From an uncultured Pelagibacteraceae bacterium (lineage in GTDB: Bacteria; Pseudomonadota; Alphaproteobacteria; Pelagibacterales; Pelagibacteraceae), in NCBI GenBank assembly GCA_902583345.1, contig CACHVT010000001.1, positions 97,426-161,425 of the forward strand: a DNA stretch of 64,000 bases, read 5' to 3'. The notes beneath the pieces were generated by a model, which was not told where the DNA came from, did not search any database, and saw only the letters and a list, made by a program, of their open reading frames with translations. The translations under genes and the position numbers were made by a program. Every line of letters begins with the position of its first letter. Within the stretch, counting starts at the first letter, position 1. Positions 53,201 to 63,000 of this stretch are shown one piece after another.

Positions 53201-54718
53201 TGGCGTGTCATCGCCCATCGAGCCTGTTGCTTCTTTAGCATCTTCTGCCATAGGATGTAAAATCAGTTCTAAATCCTCAATACTTAATCCAAAAGCATGT
53301 TGTCTTCTCTTAAGTTCTAAGCCAGAAAAAATATTTTTTTCATTTAAAACCGAAATTTTTTTATCTAGATCGATAATTTGAGAATTAAAATGTTTATACT
53401 CTTTTGCAAGGTAATTTTTAATTTCACTATTTTTATAAACTTTTCCTTTTTCTATTCTAACTCCAATTATCTCTCCGGGTCCAAGTCTGCCTTTATGAGA
53501 TATTTGTTTTTCATTAAGTTGAATCATGCCAGTTTCAGATCCAGCAAACAAAAACTTATCTTTTGTGACAGTAAATCTTAAGGGTCTTAATCCATTTCTA
53601 TCAGTCGCAGCAATCACCCATTCATTATCTGTTGCCGCTATCGCAGCAGGTCCATCCCATGGTTCCATAGTACTATTCAGAAAGTTAAAAAGTTGTTGAT
53701 GATCTTTGGGAAGGACTTTACTTTTTTTTGACCAAGCGTCAGGTATAAGCATTAATTTTGCTAACGGTGCAGGTTGTCCAGAAATATTCAATAATTCAAA
53801 AACATTGTCTAGAGATGCAGAGTCAGAATTGCCTGATGGTATAACTGGAATAAGATTTTCCATATTTTTAAAAATTGGACTATACATTTCTTGTTCATGT
53901 ACTTTCATCCAATTTATGTTGCCTCTTAATGTATTAATCTCTCCATTATGTGCTATAGCTCTAAAAGGTTGAGCCAAATCCCAACTTGGAGCAGTATTTG
54001 TTGAAAACCTTTGATGAAATATTGCATATCTTGAAATGAACCTTTCATCTTTAAGATCAGTATAAAATTCTGATAATGACTCAGCTAGAAACATCCCTTT
54101 GTAGATAATTGACTTAGAACTAAATGAGCAGATATATAATTCATTAAGATTAATTTCTTTTGCTTCTTTTTCTATTTTTCTTCTAGTTTCGTAAATTTTA
54201 ATTTCTAAATTTTTATTTAAAATTTTTTTATCATTATGCTTAAACAAAACTTGTGTAATTTCAGGTCTTGTACTTTCGGCTTTTTCTCCTAAAACCTTTG
54301 GATTAACTGGAACTTGTCTCCATCCATAAATACTAAAATTACTTTTTGTAAGTTCTTTCTCTATAATTGTTCTTGAATTTTCTTGTGCTAAATAGTTATT
54401 TCTTGGTAAAAAAATCATACCAACACAAATTTCAGAATTATCATAGTCATGACCAGTGAGTTCAATCTTTTCTGCAAAAAAATCTCTAGGAATTTCCAAG
54501 TGAATTCCAGCACCATCTCCTGTTTTTCCATCAGCATCTACTGCGCCTCTATGCCAAACTGCTTTAAGAGCTTCAATTCCATACTCAACTACTTTTCTTG
54601 ATTTTTTTCCCTCTGTAGAAGCCACCAAGCCAACTCCACAAGCATCATGCTCCATTTCTTTAATATAAACTTTGCCTTTTTTTAGAGTGGTTAGATTTTT
54701 TTTATATCTTTTGATCAT
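50210..54718 (-). CDS. gltB: glutamate synthase large subunit
   Basis: EHDACGVGLVAS (cleaved before catalytic Cys), GGEDEKRF, GHNGGTGATPQTSVKYVGIPWE, C-terminal GXGXG repeats; 1502 aa. Confidence 0.96.
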   Translation of the reverse strand: MIKRYKKNLTTLKKGKVYIKEMEHDACGVGLVASTEGKKSRKVVEYGIEALKAVWHRGAVDADGKTGDGAGIHLEIPRDFFAEKIELTGHDYDNSEICVGMIFLPRNNYLAQENSRTIIEKELTKSNFSIYGWRQVPVNPKVLGEKAESTRPEITQVLFKHNDKKILNKNLEIKIYETRRKIEKEAKEINLNELYICSFSSKSIIYKGMFLAESLSEFYTDLKDERFISRYAIFHQRFSTNTAPSWDLAQPFRAIAHNGEINTLRGNINWMKVHEQEMYSPIFKNMENLIPVIPSGNSDSASLDNVFELLNISGQPAPLAKLMLIPDAWSKKSKVLPKDHQQLFNFLNSTMEPWDGPAAIAATDNEWVIAATDRNGLRPLRFTVTKDKFLFAGSETGMIQLNEKQISHKGRLGPGEIIGVRIEKGKVYKNSEIKNYLAKEYKHFNSQIIDLDKKISVLNEKNIFSGLELKRRQHAFGLSIEDLELILHPMAEDAKEATGSMGDDTPLAVLSDRYRPLYHFFRQNFSQVTNPPIDSLRENKVMSLKTRFGNLGNILDFDKLTKENIYVLNSPVLSNSQFDKLINFFGKNSKIIDCTFTHDENIENSIKNIQRESEIAVRQGSNQIILTDKNISKEKLPIPMLLCVGAINNHLIKNKLRGYVSIHVQTGEALDTHSFATLLGVGATTINPYLALDSLYQRFEKKLFGQFDYEECVIRYIKSVNAGLLKIMSKMGISVLSSYRGGCNFETVGLSRTIVSDYFPGVTSKISGIGLYGIEKKVRDIHKDAFNSSETILPIGGIYRYRKSGETHQYQGRLIHLLQSAVASNSYSAYKKYASGIYNLPPINLRDLIDFRKRYLNPPVDISKVEPVENILKRFGSGSMSHGALSKEAHETLAIGMNRIKGASCSGEGGEDEKRFKKLENGDNANSRVKQIASARFGVTINYLNNCNEIEIKIAQGAKPGEGGQLPGFKVTDEIAKLRHSTPGVTLISPPPHHDIYSIEDLAQLIYDLKQINPKARVGVKLVASSGIGTIAAGVAKAKADIILISGHNGGTGATPQTSVKYVGIPWEMGLTEANQVLTLNNLRHKVTLRTDGGIKTGRDVVIAAMMGAEEFGVATTALVAMGCIMVRQCHSNTCPVGVCTQDEKLRKKFTGTPDKIVNLFKFIAEEVREILASIGYKSLNEIIGRTDLLRQVSKASPNLDDLDLNPLFVQADPGENKRYCETQEINNVPDTLDQKIWPEVEKSLDKKISIKNEFLIQNTHRAVGTRISHYLFEKYGNNKLDYDFLTLKFKGSAGQSFGAFGIKGLKLIVEGDANDYVGKGLSGATISIRLPIESNLISNENTIIGNTVLYGATSGKLFAAGQAGERFAVRNSGAIAVIEGCDSNGCEYMTGGAVVILGDVGDNFAAGMTGGMAFVYDSKKQFEKRFNPETVIWQNVETDYWKDYLKKIIEEHYKETNSEVSKKIIENFKDEVYNFLQICPKEMVNKLKNPLSLESKVKKVI

Positions 54719-56154
54719 GCAACCTTTTCTTTCATGGTTTCTCTTTTTTCTAAATATTTTTTTATAGAGATTGCAGCATCTCTTCCATCTTTAATGGCCC
54801 AGACTACCAATGAAGCGCCTCTAATAATATCACCTGCCGCAAAGACTCCTGGAAGATTTGTTTCCATTGTATCAAAATCAGTTTTCAAAGTCCCCCATTT
54901 TGTCACTTTTAGATCTTTAGCCCCGAATAAATTTGGAAGATCTTCTGGATCGAAACCTAGTGCTTTTATTACAATATCAGCTTTTACCTGAAACTGATTG
55001 TTTTTTTGAACCTCTGGTTTTCTTCTACCGGTCTCATCGGGTTCCCCTAATTTAATTTTATTTACAATTAAGCCCTCAACTTTATTTTTACCAATAAATT
55101 CTTTTGGGCTCGATAACCAAACAAACTCTACTCCTTCCTCTTCAGCGTTTGACACTTCCCTTGCTGAACCTGGCATATTTTCTTTGTCTCTTCTATAAAG
55201 ACATTTTACTGAGTTTGCATTTTGTCTTACTGATGTTCGAACACAATCCATAGCAGTATCTCCACCTCCGATAACAACCACATCTTTGCCTTCAGCATTT
55301 AATGTACCATTTTCAAACAATTTTACTTCATCCCCTAGACCTTTTCTATTTGATGCTGTTAGAAATTCCATTGCAGGAAATATATTTTCTAAATCACTAC
55401 CTGGTAATTCTATTTCTCTCGCTTTATAGACTCCAGTTGCAATCAAAATTGCATCATGTTTTTCTCTCAACTCCTCTAGTGTAGCGTCTTTTCCTACTTC
55501 AAAATTATTTTTAAAATTAATACCGCTTTGTTTAAGTAAATCTATTCTTCTATTAACTACAAATTTTTCCAATTTAAAATTTGGAATACCATATATTAAC
55601 AAACCACCTGATCTATCATATCTATCGTAAATTGTAATCTTATAGCCAGATTTTCGAAGTTGTTCAGCAGCTGCTAGACCAGCAGGACCAGCTCCTATAA
55701 CCCCAACACTTAAATTTTTTTCGTTTAAAACCTTTAAAGGTTTAACCCATCCATTTTCCCATGCGCTATCTGTAATATACTTTTCAACAGATCCAATTGT
55801 AACGGTTCCATGACCAGACTGTTCAATTACACAATTTCCTTCACACAATCTATCTTGGGGGCAAATTCTTCCACAGACCTCTGGCATATTGTTTGTACTT
55901 TGAGATAGTTCATAAGCCTCTTTTAGTCTACCTTCGGCTGTTAATTTTAGCCAATCTGGAATATTATTACTTAAAGGGCAATGAACTTGGCAAAAAGGAA
56001 CTCCACATTGGGAACATCTGCTAGATTGTTCCTTTGCTTTTTCACTAATAAAATCCTTATAGATTTCGTTAAAGTCGTCTTTTCTGGTCTTAACTTCTCT
56101 TTTAGGTGGGTTTTGTTGACCTATTTTAACAAACTTAAGCATTTTTTCTGACAT
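54715..56154 (-). CDS. gltD: glutamate synthase small subunit
   Basis: CSQCGVPFCQVHCPL Fe-S cysteines, GAGPAGLAAAEQLRKSGY, VFAAGDIIRGASLVVWAI. Confidence 0.95.
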   Translation of the reverse strand: MSEKMLKFVKIGQQNPPKREVKTRKDDFNEIYKDFISEKAKEQSSRCSQCGVPFCQVHCPLSNNIPDWLKLTAEGRLKEAYELSQSTNNMPEVCGRICPQDRLCEGNCVIEQSGHGTVTIGSVEKYITDSAWENGWVKPLKVLNEKNLSVGVIGAGPAGLAAAEQLRKSGYKITIYDRYDRSGGLLIYGIPNFKLEKFVVNRRIDLLKQSGINFKNNFEVGKDATLEELREKHDAILIATGVYKAREIELPGSDLENIFPAMEFLTASNRKGLGDEVKLFENGTLNAEGKDVVVIGGGDTAMDCVRTSVRQNANSVKCLYRRDKENMPGSAREVSNAEEEGVEFVWLSSPKEFIGKNKVEGLIVNKIKLGEPDETGRRKPEVQKNNQFQVKADIVIKALGFDPEDLPNLFGAKDLKVTKWGTLKTDFDTMETNLPGVFAAGDIIRGASLVVWAIKDGRDAAISIKKYLEKRETMKEKVA

Positions 56155-56210
56155 ATTTTTCCTTTAAAAATGTAAGGTATAACAGTAATAATTGAATATT
56201 AAAGTAAAAC

Positions 56211-56237
56211 AAGGTCAGTATATATGACCTTTTTTTT
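56211..56237 (+). promoter_or_regulatory. 7-bp inverted repeat with T-tract (attenuator/terminator-like or operator)
   Basis: AAGGTCA GTATATA TGACCTTTTTTTT in the divergent gltD/uppP intergenic region. Confidence 0.45.
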
Positions 56238-56286
56238 ATGAAAAATCCCATAAATTTGCTGTTTTTTACTAAATCGCATAGCTAAT

Positions 56287-56301
56287 ATTCCGCCACGGAA
56301 T
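56287..56301. promoter_or_regulatory. short perfect palindrome, operator candidate
   Basis: ATTCCG CCA CGGAAT, 36 bp before the uppP start. Confidence 0.35.
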
Positions 56302-56337
56302 TGTTTAATTTACATACTATTTAAGTTAACAAATAAA

Positions 56338-57105
56338 ATGTTCGAAACCTTTTTTGAGATTTTAACTTTATCAGTTGTACAAGGTATATCTGAATTTATG
56401 CCAGTTAGTTCATCTGCACATTTATTTTTAATTTCTGAGGTTTACCAATTTAAATCAAAATTCTTGTTAGTTGATATAGGCTTACATTTGGGATCTCTTT
56501 TAGCAATTGTTTTTTATTTTCGGAGCGATCTATTAAATATTCTAAATAATAAAAATTTATTTACTCTTATGTTTATTGGTTCTTTGCCAATAATAATTAT
56601 TGGTTATATTATTTATGAAACAGGTTTCATAAGTAATTTAAGAAATATCGAGGTAATTTCATGGGCAACTCTAGTTTTTGCTATCGTTTTGTATTTAGTA
56701 GATAAGTTTAAAGTAAAAAAAAAGTTTGAAACTGATTTAAATTTAAAATCAATTTTAGTTATTGGTTCATTACAAATACTTGCTTTAATTCCAGGAGTAA
56801 GTAGATCAGGAATTGTAATTACGGCAGGTAGACTATTAAATTTCGATAGATATGACTCTACAAAAATATCTTTTTATTTATCCTTGCCCACAATAGCTGG
56901 GGCAACTTTCTTAGGTTTAAAAGATATAAGAGTTGAAAATATCGAATTTAATATTATTATTTTGATATCTATTGTCTTTTCATTCATATTTTCATATTTT
57001 ACAATTAAATATTTTTTAGTATTCGTTAAAAAATTTACTCTTAATTTTTTTGTGTTTTATAGAATTTTTTTGTCAATTTTTTTATTTTACTTAATTTATT
57101 TTTAA
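56338..57105 (+). CDS. uppP: undecaprenyl-diphosphatase
   Basis: SVVQGISEFMPVSSSAHL, LALIPGVSRSGIVITAGR. Confidence 0.94.
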   Translation: MFETFFEILTLSVVQGISEFMPVSSSAHLFLISEVYQFKSKFLLVDIGLHLGSLLAIVFYFRSDLLNILNNKNLFTLMFIGSLPIIIIGYIIYETGFISNLRNIEVISWATLVFAIVLYLVDKFKVKKKFETDLNLKSILVIGSLQILALIPGVSRSGIVITAGRLLNFDRYDSTKISFYLSLPTIAGATFLGLKDIRVENIEFNIIILISIVFSFIFSYFTIKYFLVFVKKFTLNFFVFYRIFLSIFLFYLIYF

Positions 57106-57996
57106 TTTTTTTTCAATTTCTGGAACTAGTTGAGAAATTAAAACACCAGCTAAAATCAATAAACAACCAATTATATTGCTAAGTCCCAATATTTGATTCA
57201 ATATTAACCAGGCAGCAATAGCAGCAAAAACTCCTTCTAAAGAATAAATAATAGCAGCTGGTGCCTCTTCTATATTTTTTTGCGCAAACATTTGTAATGT
57301 AAATGCAATTCCTCCAGAAAAAACACCCGCATATAATATTGATGTTTTTTCAAGTAAAATATTAGAAATGTTTATATCCTCAAATATAAAAGCAAAAAAT
57401 AATGACATTATTCCAACAAAAGCTGATTGTAACGCTGCATAAAACATTGGGATATCGAATGCTTCCATAAATTTACCGGCATAAATTATATGAAGAGCCC
57501 AAAAAACAGAGCAAAGTATTACCAATGCATCTCCAAGCATTATTACAGAATTAGAAAAGTCACTTAGGAGATAGACACCAAATACACAAAAAATTATCGA
57601 TAACCATATGCTCCAATGAACTTTTTTAGAATAAATTACCATCAAAAGTATCGGGACTATGGGGACATAAAATACTGTAAAAAATGCTGCATTTGCAATA
57701 TTAGTATATAAAAGAGATGCCTGTTGTAAGAAAGTACCAAAGAAAAGAGAAATTCCCATAAAACAAAGATATTTAGTAAATAAGTTTGGATTACTTTTTA
57801 TTTCCATTTGAATTTTTCCCCTTTCAAAAAAAAGAGCTACTGGTAAAATAGACACAAAACCTACAAAAAAACGTGCGAAATTAAATGTGAGAGGACCTAT
57901 ATTATCCATTCCAGTATCCTGTGCTATGAAAGCAGTGCCCCAAATAAAAGTTGTTACCAAAGCACAGATCATTGAAAAGGATTTTCTATATTTCAT
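57091..57996 (-). CDS. DMT-superfamily (EamA) transporter
   Basis: Ten hydrophobic segments, TFIWGTAFIAQD, EEAPAAIIYSLEGVFAAIAAWLILNQ. Confidence 0.88.
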   Translation of the reverse strand: MKYRKSFSMICALVTTFIWGTAFIAQDTGMDNIGPLTFNFARFFVGFVSILPVALFFERGKIQMEIKSNPNLFTKYLCFMGISLFFGTFLQQASLLYTNIANAAFFTVFYVPIVPILLMVIYSKKVHWSIWLSIIFCVFGVYLLSDFSNSVIMLGDALVILCSVFWALHIIYAGKFMEAFDIPMFYAALQSAFVGIMSLFFAFIFEDINISNILLEKTSILYAGVFSGGIAFTLQMFAQKNIEEAPAAIIYSLEGVFAAIAAWLILNQILGLSNIIGCLLILAGVLISQLVPEIEKKLKIN

Positions 57997-58018
57997 ATAA
58001 TTCTTATCTATTAAGTTA

Positions 58019-59125
58019 TTAATAAGAGCTGAGGCTATTTAGTTTACACATGCTATCAAAATCCTCTTTATTTATATAGCAACCAGACATTTTTCTTAAA
58101 CCTTTAAATTTACTTCGACCATGTAAAACTCTCCAGTTATTAATAATCAATAATTCTCCTGGTTTCAAAACTTTTCTCCATTGTGATTTTTTATCATTAG
58201 CTATTAAATCGAACTCTCTTAAAGCGTTGTAAAATTCTAATGTTTTTTTTTCATCTAGCCTAAATGGAGCTCTATCATAATTATTAAAACTGACTTGAAT
58301 AATTCTATCTTTTTTATCAATCCTAAAAATGGGTCTTTGTGCTTGTAAAAAGACACCATCGCCTACATAGTTTGCTGGAACTTCGATTGATGATAAAATT
58401 TTAAAAAATTTTTTATTTTTTTTTTTAATCGTTTCTGCAATTTTAAATCCGTCAACGAGAATGGACTCTCCACCTTTGGCATTATATTTGCAACATAATA
58501 AAAGCTGAAGACCAGGAGCGTCATTGCTATAAGTTGAATCCGTATGTGGTCTTAATTCGCTTTTTGAGTAAGCAGAATCTGACATTTTATTATTTGCTTC
58601 AAATGACCATAACCCACCAAAAATAGACTGTCTTATATAACCAATTTTATTAGCTATTTTTTTAACAGAATTCTTATTTGGTTTACAATTTGTAATTAAG
58701 CAAAAACCATAAGTACAGATATTTTTGAGCAATATTTTAAAACCTTCTTTGGTAATAGCTCTATCAAATTTTAAAGATATATCTTTTGTTATGTCTTTTT
58801 TTTCCCAAGTTTTATGAAAATTTTTTTTCAAACTATTATTTTTAGAAACATCATATAAAAATTGGCTTGAGTACTTAGCCGATTTTTTCTGATCAGACCA
58901 TTCTAATATAAGATATTTGCCATTATCCTCAGTTTTGACTTTTTTGATAAATGTTTTAGGATCTAAAACTGCAGTAAATGTTTTTCTTTGATTAGTAACA
59001 AAGTCCCAATTTTCCTCGTTAAAAATATGATCTCTAAGCCAAATATTTGTAAAGTTTTCACTTTTTTTATTTTTAAATAAAACTTTTATTTTTTTTGGAT
59101 AGATTTTAATATTTTTTATTTGCAT
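58019..59125 (-). CDS. TauD/TfdA dioxygenase, gamma-butyrobetaine/trimethyllysine hydroxylase-like
   Basis: NIWLRDH..TNQRKTF N-terminal domain, LRPHTDSTYSNDAPGLQLLLC (HxD), NNWRVLHGRSKF (distal His). Confidence 0.82.
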   Translation of the reverse strand: MQIKNIKIYPKKIKVLFKNKKSENFTNIWLRDHIFNEENWDFVTNQRKTFTAVLDPKTFIKKVKTEDNGKYLILEWSDQKKSAKYSSQFLYDVSKNNSLKKNFHKTWEKKDITKDISLKFDRAITKEGFKILLKNICTYGFCLITNCKPNKNSVKKIANKIGYIRQSIFGGLWSFEANNKMSDSAYSKSELRPHTDSTYSNDAPGLQLLLCCKYNAKGGESILVDGFKIAETIKKKNKKFFKILSSIEVPANYVGDGVFLQAQRPIFRIDKKDRIIQVSFNNYDRAPFRLDEKKTLEFYNALREFDLIANDKKSQWRKVLKPGELLIINNWRVLHGRSKFKGLRKMSGCYINKEDFDSMCKLNSLSSY

Positions 59126-59171
59126 TACTTTTTAAATTTTAAATATATATCATTAATATTAATTTGGTCAT

Positions 59172-60086
59172 TTAATTGCTTAAATTATAAGCAAAATTTT
59201 TTCCAAGATTTTCTTTAAGCTCGTTATTAAATCTTGCTGCCTCAGCACCATCAATAATTCTATGGTCGTAAGATAAAGATAGAGGTAAAATAGTTCTAGT
59301 TTTAAACCCATCGTCAAAGTAAATTTTTTTTTTAGTAAGCCTACCAATTCCTAAAATTGCTACTTCTGGATAATTAATTATTGGTGTAAAATAAGTGCCT
59401 CCTATACCGCCTAAACTTGTAATTGTCATTGAACCACCAAAAAATTCTTTTTTATCAATTTTTAATTTTCTACATTTATCACTAATTAATCTTAAATCTT
59501 CACTGATTTGATTCATATCTTTTTTATCAACATTTCGAATTTTAGGAACCATCAAACCATGTTCAGTATCTACAGCAATTCCAATATGAAAATATTTTTT
59601 TAAAGTCATTTTTCCTTTATCAATATTGTCTATTGAGGAATTAAATAATGGAAATTTTTTGAGGGTAACTACTAGTGCTTTTACAATAAATGCAAGTGGA
59701 GTAATTTTCTTTTTTTCACCAGTATAAATGTCTTTTAAAGATACTCTAAAATTTTCCATTTCTGTCACATCAGCTTCATCATGGTTTGTTACATGAGGAA
59801 TTGTTGCCCATGAATAAGATAGAGATTGAGCGGCAATTTTTTTTATTCTAGGAATATCTTTTATCTCAATTTCACCAAAATCAGAATGCGGAAATTCATT
59901 TTTATAAATTTTTTCCTGCGAAGTTATTTTTTTTGAAGATTGTTCTTTAACAAATCTTTTAATATCAGTTTCTATAATTCGGCCTTGCCGTTGACTTCCT
60001 GTTATTAAATTTATATCTAGTCCTAATTCTCTTGCAAACTTTCTTACTTTCGGACTAGCTGGTGTTCTAATTTTTTTTTCCGTCAT
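59172..60086 (-). CDS. dihydrolipoamide acyltransferase (PDH E2) without a lipoyl domain
   Basis: Peripheral-subunit-binding domain TPASPKVRKFARELGLDINLITGSQRQGRI followed by catalytic domain with LSLSYDHRIIDGAEAARF; first residue already in PSBD linker. Confidence 0.88.
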   Translation of the reverse strand: MTEKKIRTPASPKVRKFARELGLDINLITGSQRQGRIIETDIKRFVKEQSSKKITSQEKIYKNEFPHSDFGEIEIKDIPRIKKIAAQSLSYSWATIPHVTNHDEADVTEMENFRVSLKDIYTGEKKKITPLAFIVKALVVTLKKFPLFNSSIDNIDKGKMTLKKYFHIGIAVDTEHGLMVPKIRNVDKKDMNQISEDLRLISDKCRKLKIDKKEFFGGSMTITSLGGIGGTYFTPIINYPEVAILGIGRLTKKKIYFDDGFKTRTILPLSLSYDHRIIDGAEAARFNNELKENLGKNFAYNLSN

Positions 60087-63000
60087 TTATATTTTGCTTG
60101 GAAAAGGTTTTTCTGGATCAATTTTATATTTTTGAATTGCATCTTTTGCATATTTTGTTGGAATTAGTTGTTCCTTTGAAAGAATGCTTAGAGCGTATGA
60201 AATAATATGTTCTTTATCAACTTCAAAAAATTTTCTAAGTTTTTTTCTGGTATCGCTTCTACCAAAACCATCAGTGCCCAAAGTATAAAAACTTTTTTTT
60301 ATATAAGGTCTTATTTGGTCTGAGTGACTTCTCATATAATCTGAAGCGGCCAAAATTGGGCCTTCTTTTTTTCCTAAGCATTCTTCTACATAAGATATTT
60401 TTTGACTTTTATCTGGATTTAAAAGATTATATCTTTCAGTTTCCATTCCCTCTCTAGCTAACTCATTGAAACTAGTTACACTCCATACTTCACTATCAAT
60501 TTGATAATCTCTTTGTAATATTTCTGCGCCAGCTAACACTTCTCTCAAAATCGTACCTGAGCCCATTAATTGAATTTTCGTTTTTTTATACTTGGTGAAT
60601 TCTTTAATTTTATACATTCCTTTTAAGATTCCCTCTTCACAGTTTTTATCTACTGGCATCGCTGGATGAGGATAGTTTTCATTCATCGTTGTTATATAAT
60701 AAAATATATTTTCTTTTTTTTCGTGCATTCTTTTTAATCCTTCTCTAAAAATTACAGCAAGTTCATATGCAAAAGTAGGATCATAAGATTTACAATTTGG
60801 TATTGTTGATGCCAGCATATGACTATGACCATCTTGATGTTGCAAACCTTCTCCAGCAAGAGTTGTTCTTCCTGCTGTTGCTCCTATCAAAAATCCTCTT
60901 GCTTGGCTATCTCCCGCAGCCCAATTAAAATCACCTGTTCTTTGAAATCCAAACATAGAATAAAATAGATAAATTGGTATCATTTCAATATCATGATTAG
61001 AATATGCTGTCCCTGCTGCAATCCAAGATGACATTGAACCAGCTTCGTTAATACCTTCTTCTAAAACTTGTCCTTTTTTGTCCTCTCTATAAGAGAATAA
61101 ATTTTCAGAGTCTTCTGGTTCGTATTTTTGTCCTTCATGAGCATAAATACCAATTTTTTTAAAAAAACCCTCCATTCCAAAGGTTCTTGCTTCATCAGGT
61201 ATTATTGGAACAAGTCTTGGAGAAACATTTTTGTCTCGTAATAAATTTGTTAATAGTCTTACTAATGCCATAGTGGTAGACATTTTTTTCTCTCCAGTTG
61301 ACTCTTTTAAAAAATTAAAAATATCCTTAGAAGGTGCTTTAACTGGTTTAGCGTAACTTGTTCTCTCTGGAATAAAACCACCAAGTTTAATTCTTCTATC
61401 TTTAAGATATTTAATTTCCTCTGAATTTTCATCTGGTCTAAAATATTGTATTTCTTGAACTTGCTTATTTGTTAATGGAACATCAAATCTATCCCTATAA
61501 TACATCAAATCATCGACACCTAATTTTTTTTGCTGATGGCTTGTATTAACACTTTCACCGGTTTTTCCCATTCCATATCCCTTAATAGTTTTTGCAATTA
61601 TTACTGTTGGGCTCCCTATATTTTTTGATGCATCGTTGTAAGCTGAGTAAACTTTATGGGGGTCATGACCACCTCTATTTAACCTCCATATATCTTTATC
61701 AGACAATGTGGAAACCAATTTTTCAGTTTCTGGATGTTTGCCAAAAAAATTATTCCTAACATATAAACCATTCCTTGCTTTATAAGCTTGATATTCACCA
61801 TCAACAGTTTCATTCATTATTTTAACTAATTGACCAGTTTTGTCTTTGGCTAATAATGGATCCCAGTATGATCCCCAAATAACTTTTATAACATTCCATC
61901 CTGCGCCTCTAAAAATTCCCTCTAATTCTTGAATGATTTTTCCATTTCCTCTAACCGGACCATCCAATCTTTGAAGATTGCAATTTACTACAAAAATTAA
62001 ATTATCGAGCTGTTCTCTAGCAGCCAAGCCAATAGCACCTAACGATTCTGGTTCATCCATTTCACCATCTCCAAGAAACGCCCACACTTTCCTTTTTTGA
62101 TCTTTAACCAAACCTCTATTGATTAAATATTTCATAAATCTTGCTTGATAGATTGCTAGCATAGGACCTAATCCCATTGATACAGTTGGGAACTGCCAAA
62201 ATTTTGGCATTAACCATGGATGTGGGTATGAAGATAAACCTCCTTTTTCAACCTCTTGTCTAAAACCATCTAATTGTTTTTCATTTAATCTTCCTTCAAG
62301 AAAAGCCCGCGCATACATGCCTGGAGCACTATGACCCTGAAAATAAATTAAATCTCCACCAAATTTATTATTTTTAGCTCTCCAAAAATGATTCATACCA
62401 ACATCATAAAGAGTTGCAGCAGATGCAAAGGTTCCAATATGGCCCCCAAGTTCTGGAAATTTTTTATTAGCTCGAACAACCATTGCAGCGGCATTCCATC
62501 TTATTAATGATCTTATTTTTCTCTCAATATTTTGATCACCAGGAGACTTAACTTCCTTATCTGGAGTTATAGTGTTTATATATGGTGTATTTCTGGATAA
62601 GACCAAATCTGATCCTTGTTTATAAGAATGCTCTATCAATTGTTTTATTAAAAACTGAGCTCTTTTACTCCCATCTGTTTCCAGAATTGATGAAAGAGAA
62701 TCTATCCATTCTTTAGTTTCAATTGGATCAATATCCTCTGCAGGTCCTGCAAAATTATTTTTATCTTCTGCAATTTTTATTGGAGTATCTGTTTTATATT
62801 CTTTTTTAATTAAATTTTTCTCTGCCTCCTCTATAATACTTTCTGTATCCTTAGGTATTTTTTCTTTTTGTTGAACTTCGTTATTTTTATTAATATTTTT
62901 AGTTTCAACATTTACTGTCAAAACTAAATCATCTTTCGAAACTTTGTCACCAATTTTTACATTTATTGAATCTATTGTTCCTTCTAAAGTAGATGGAATC

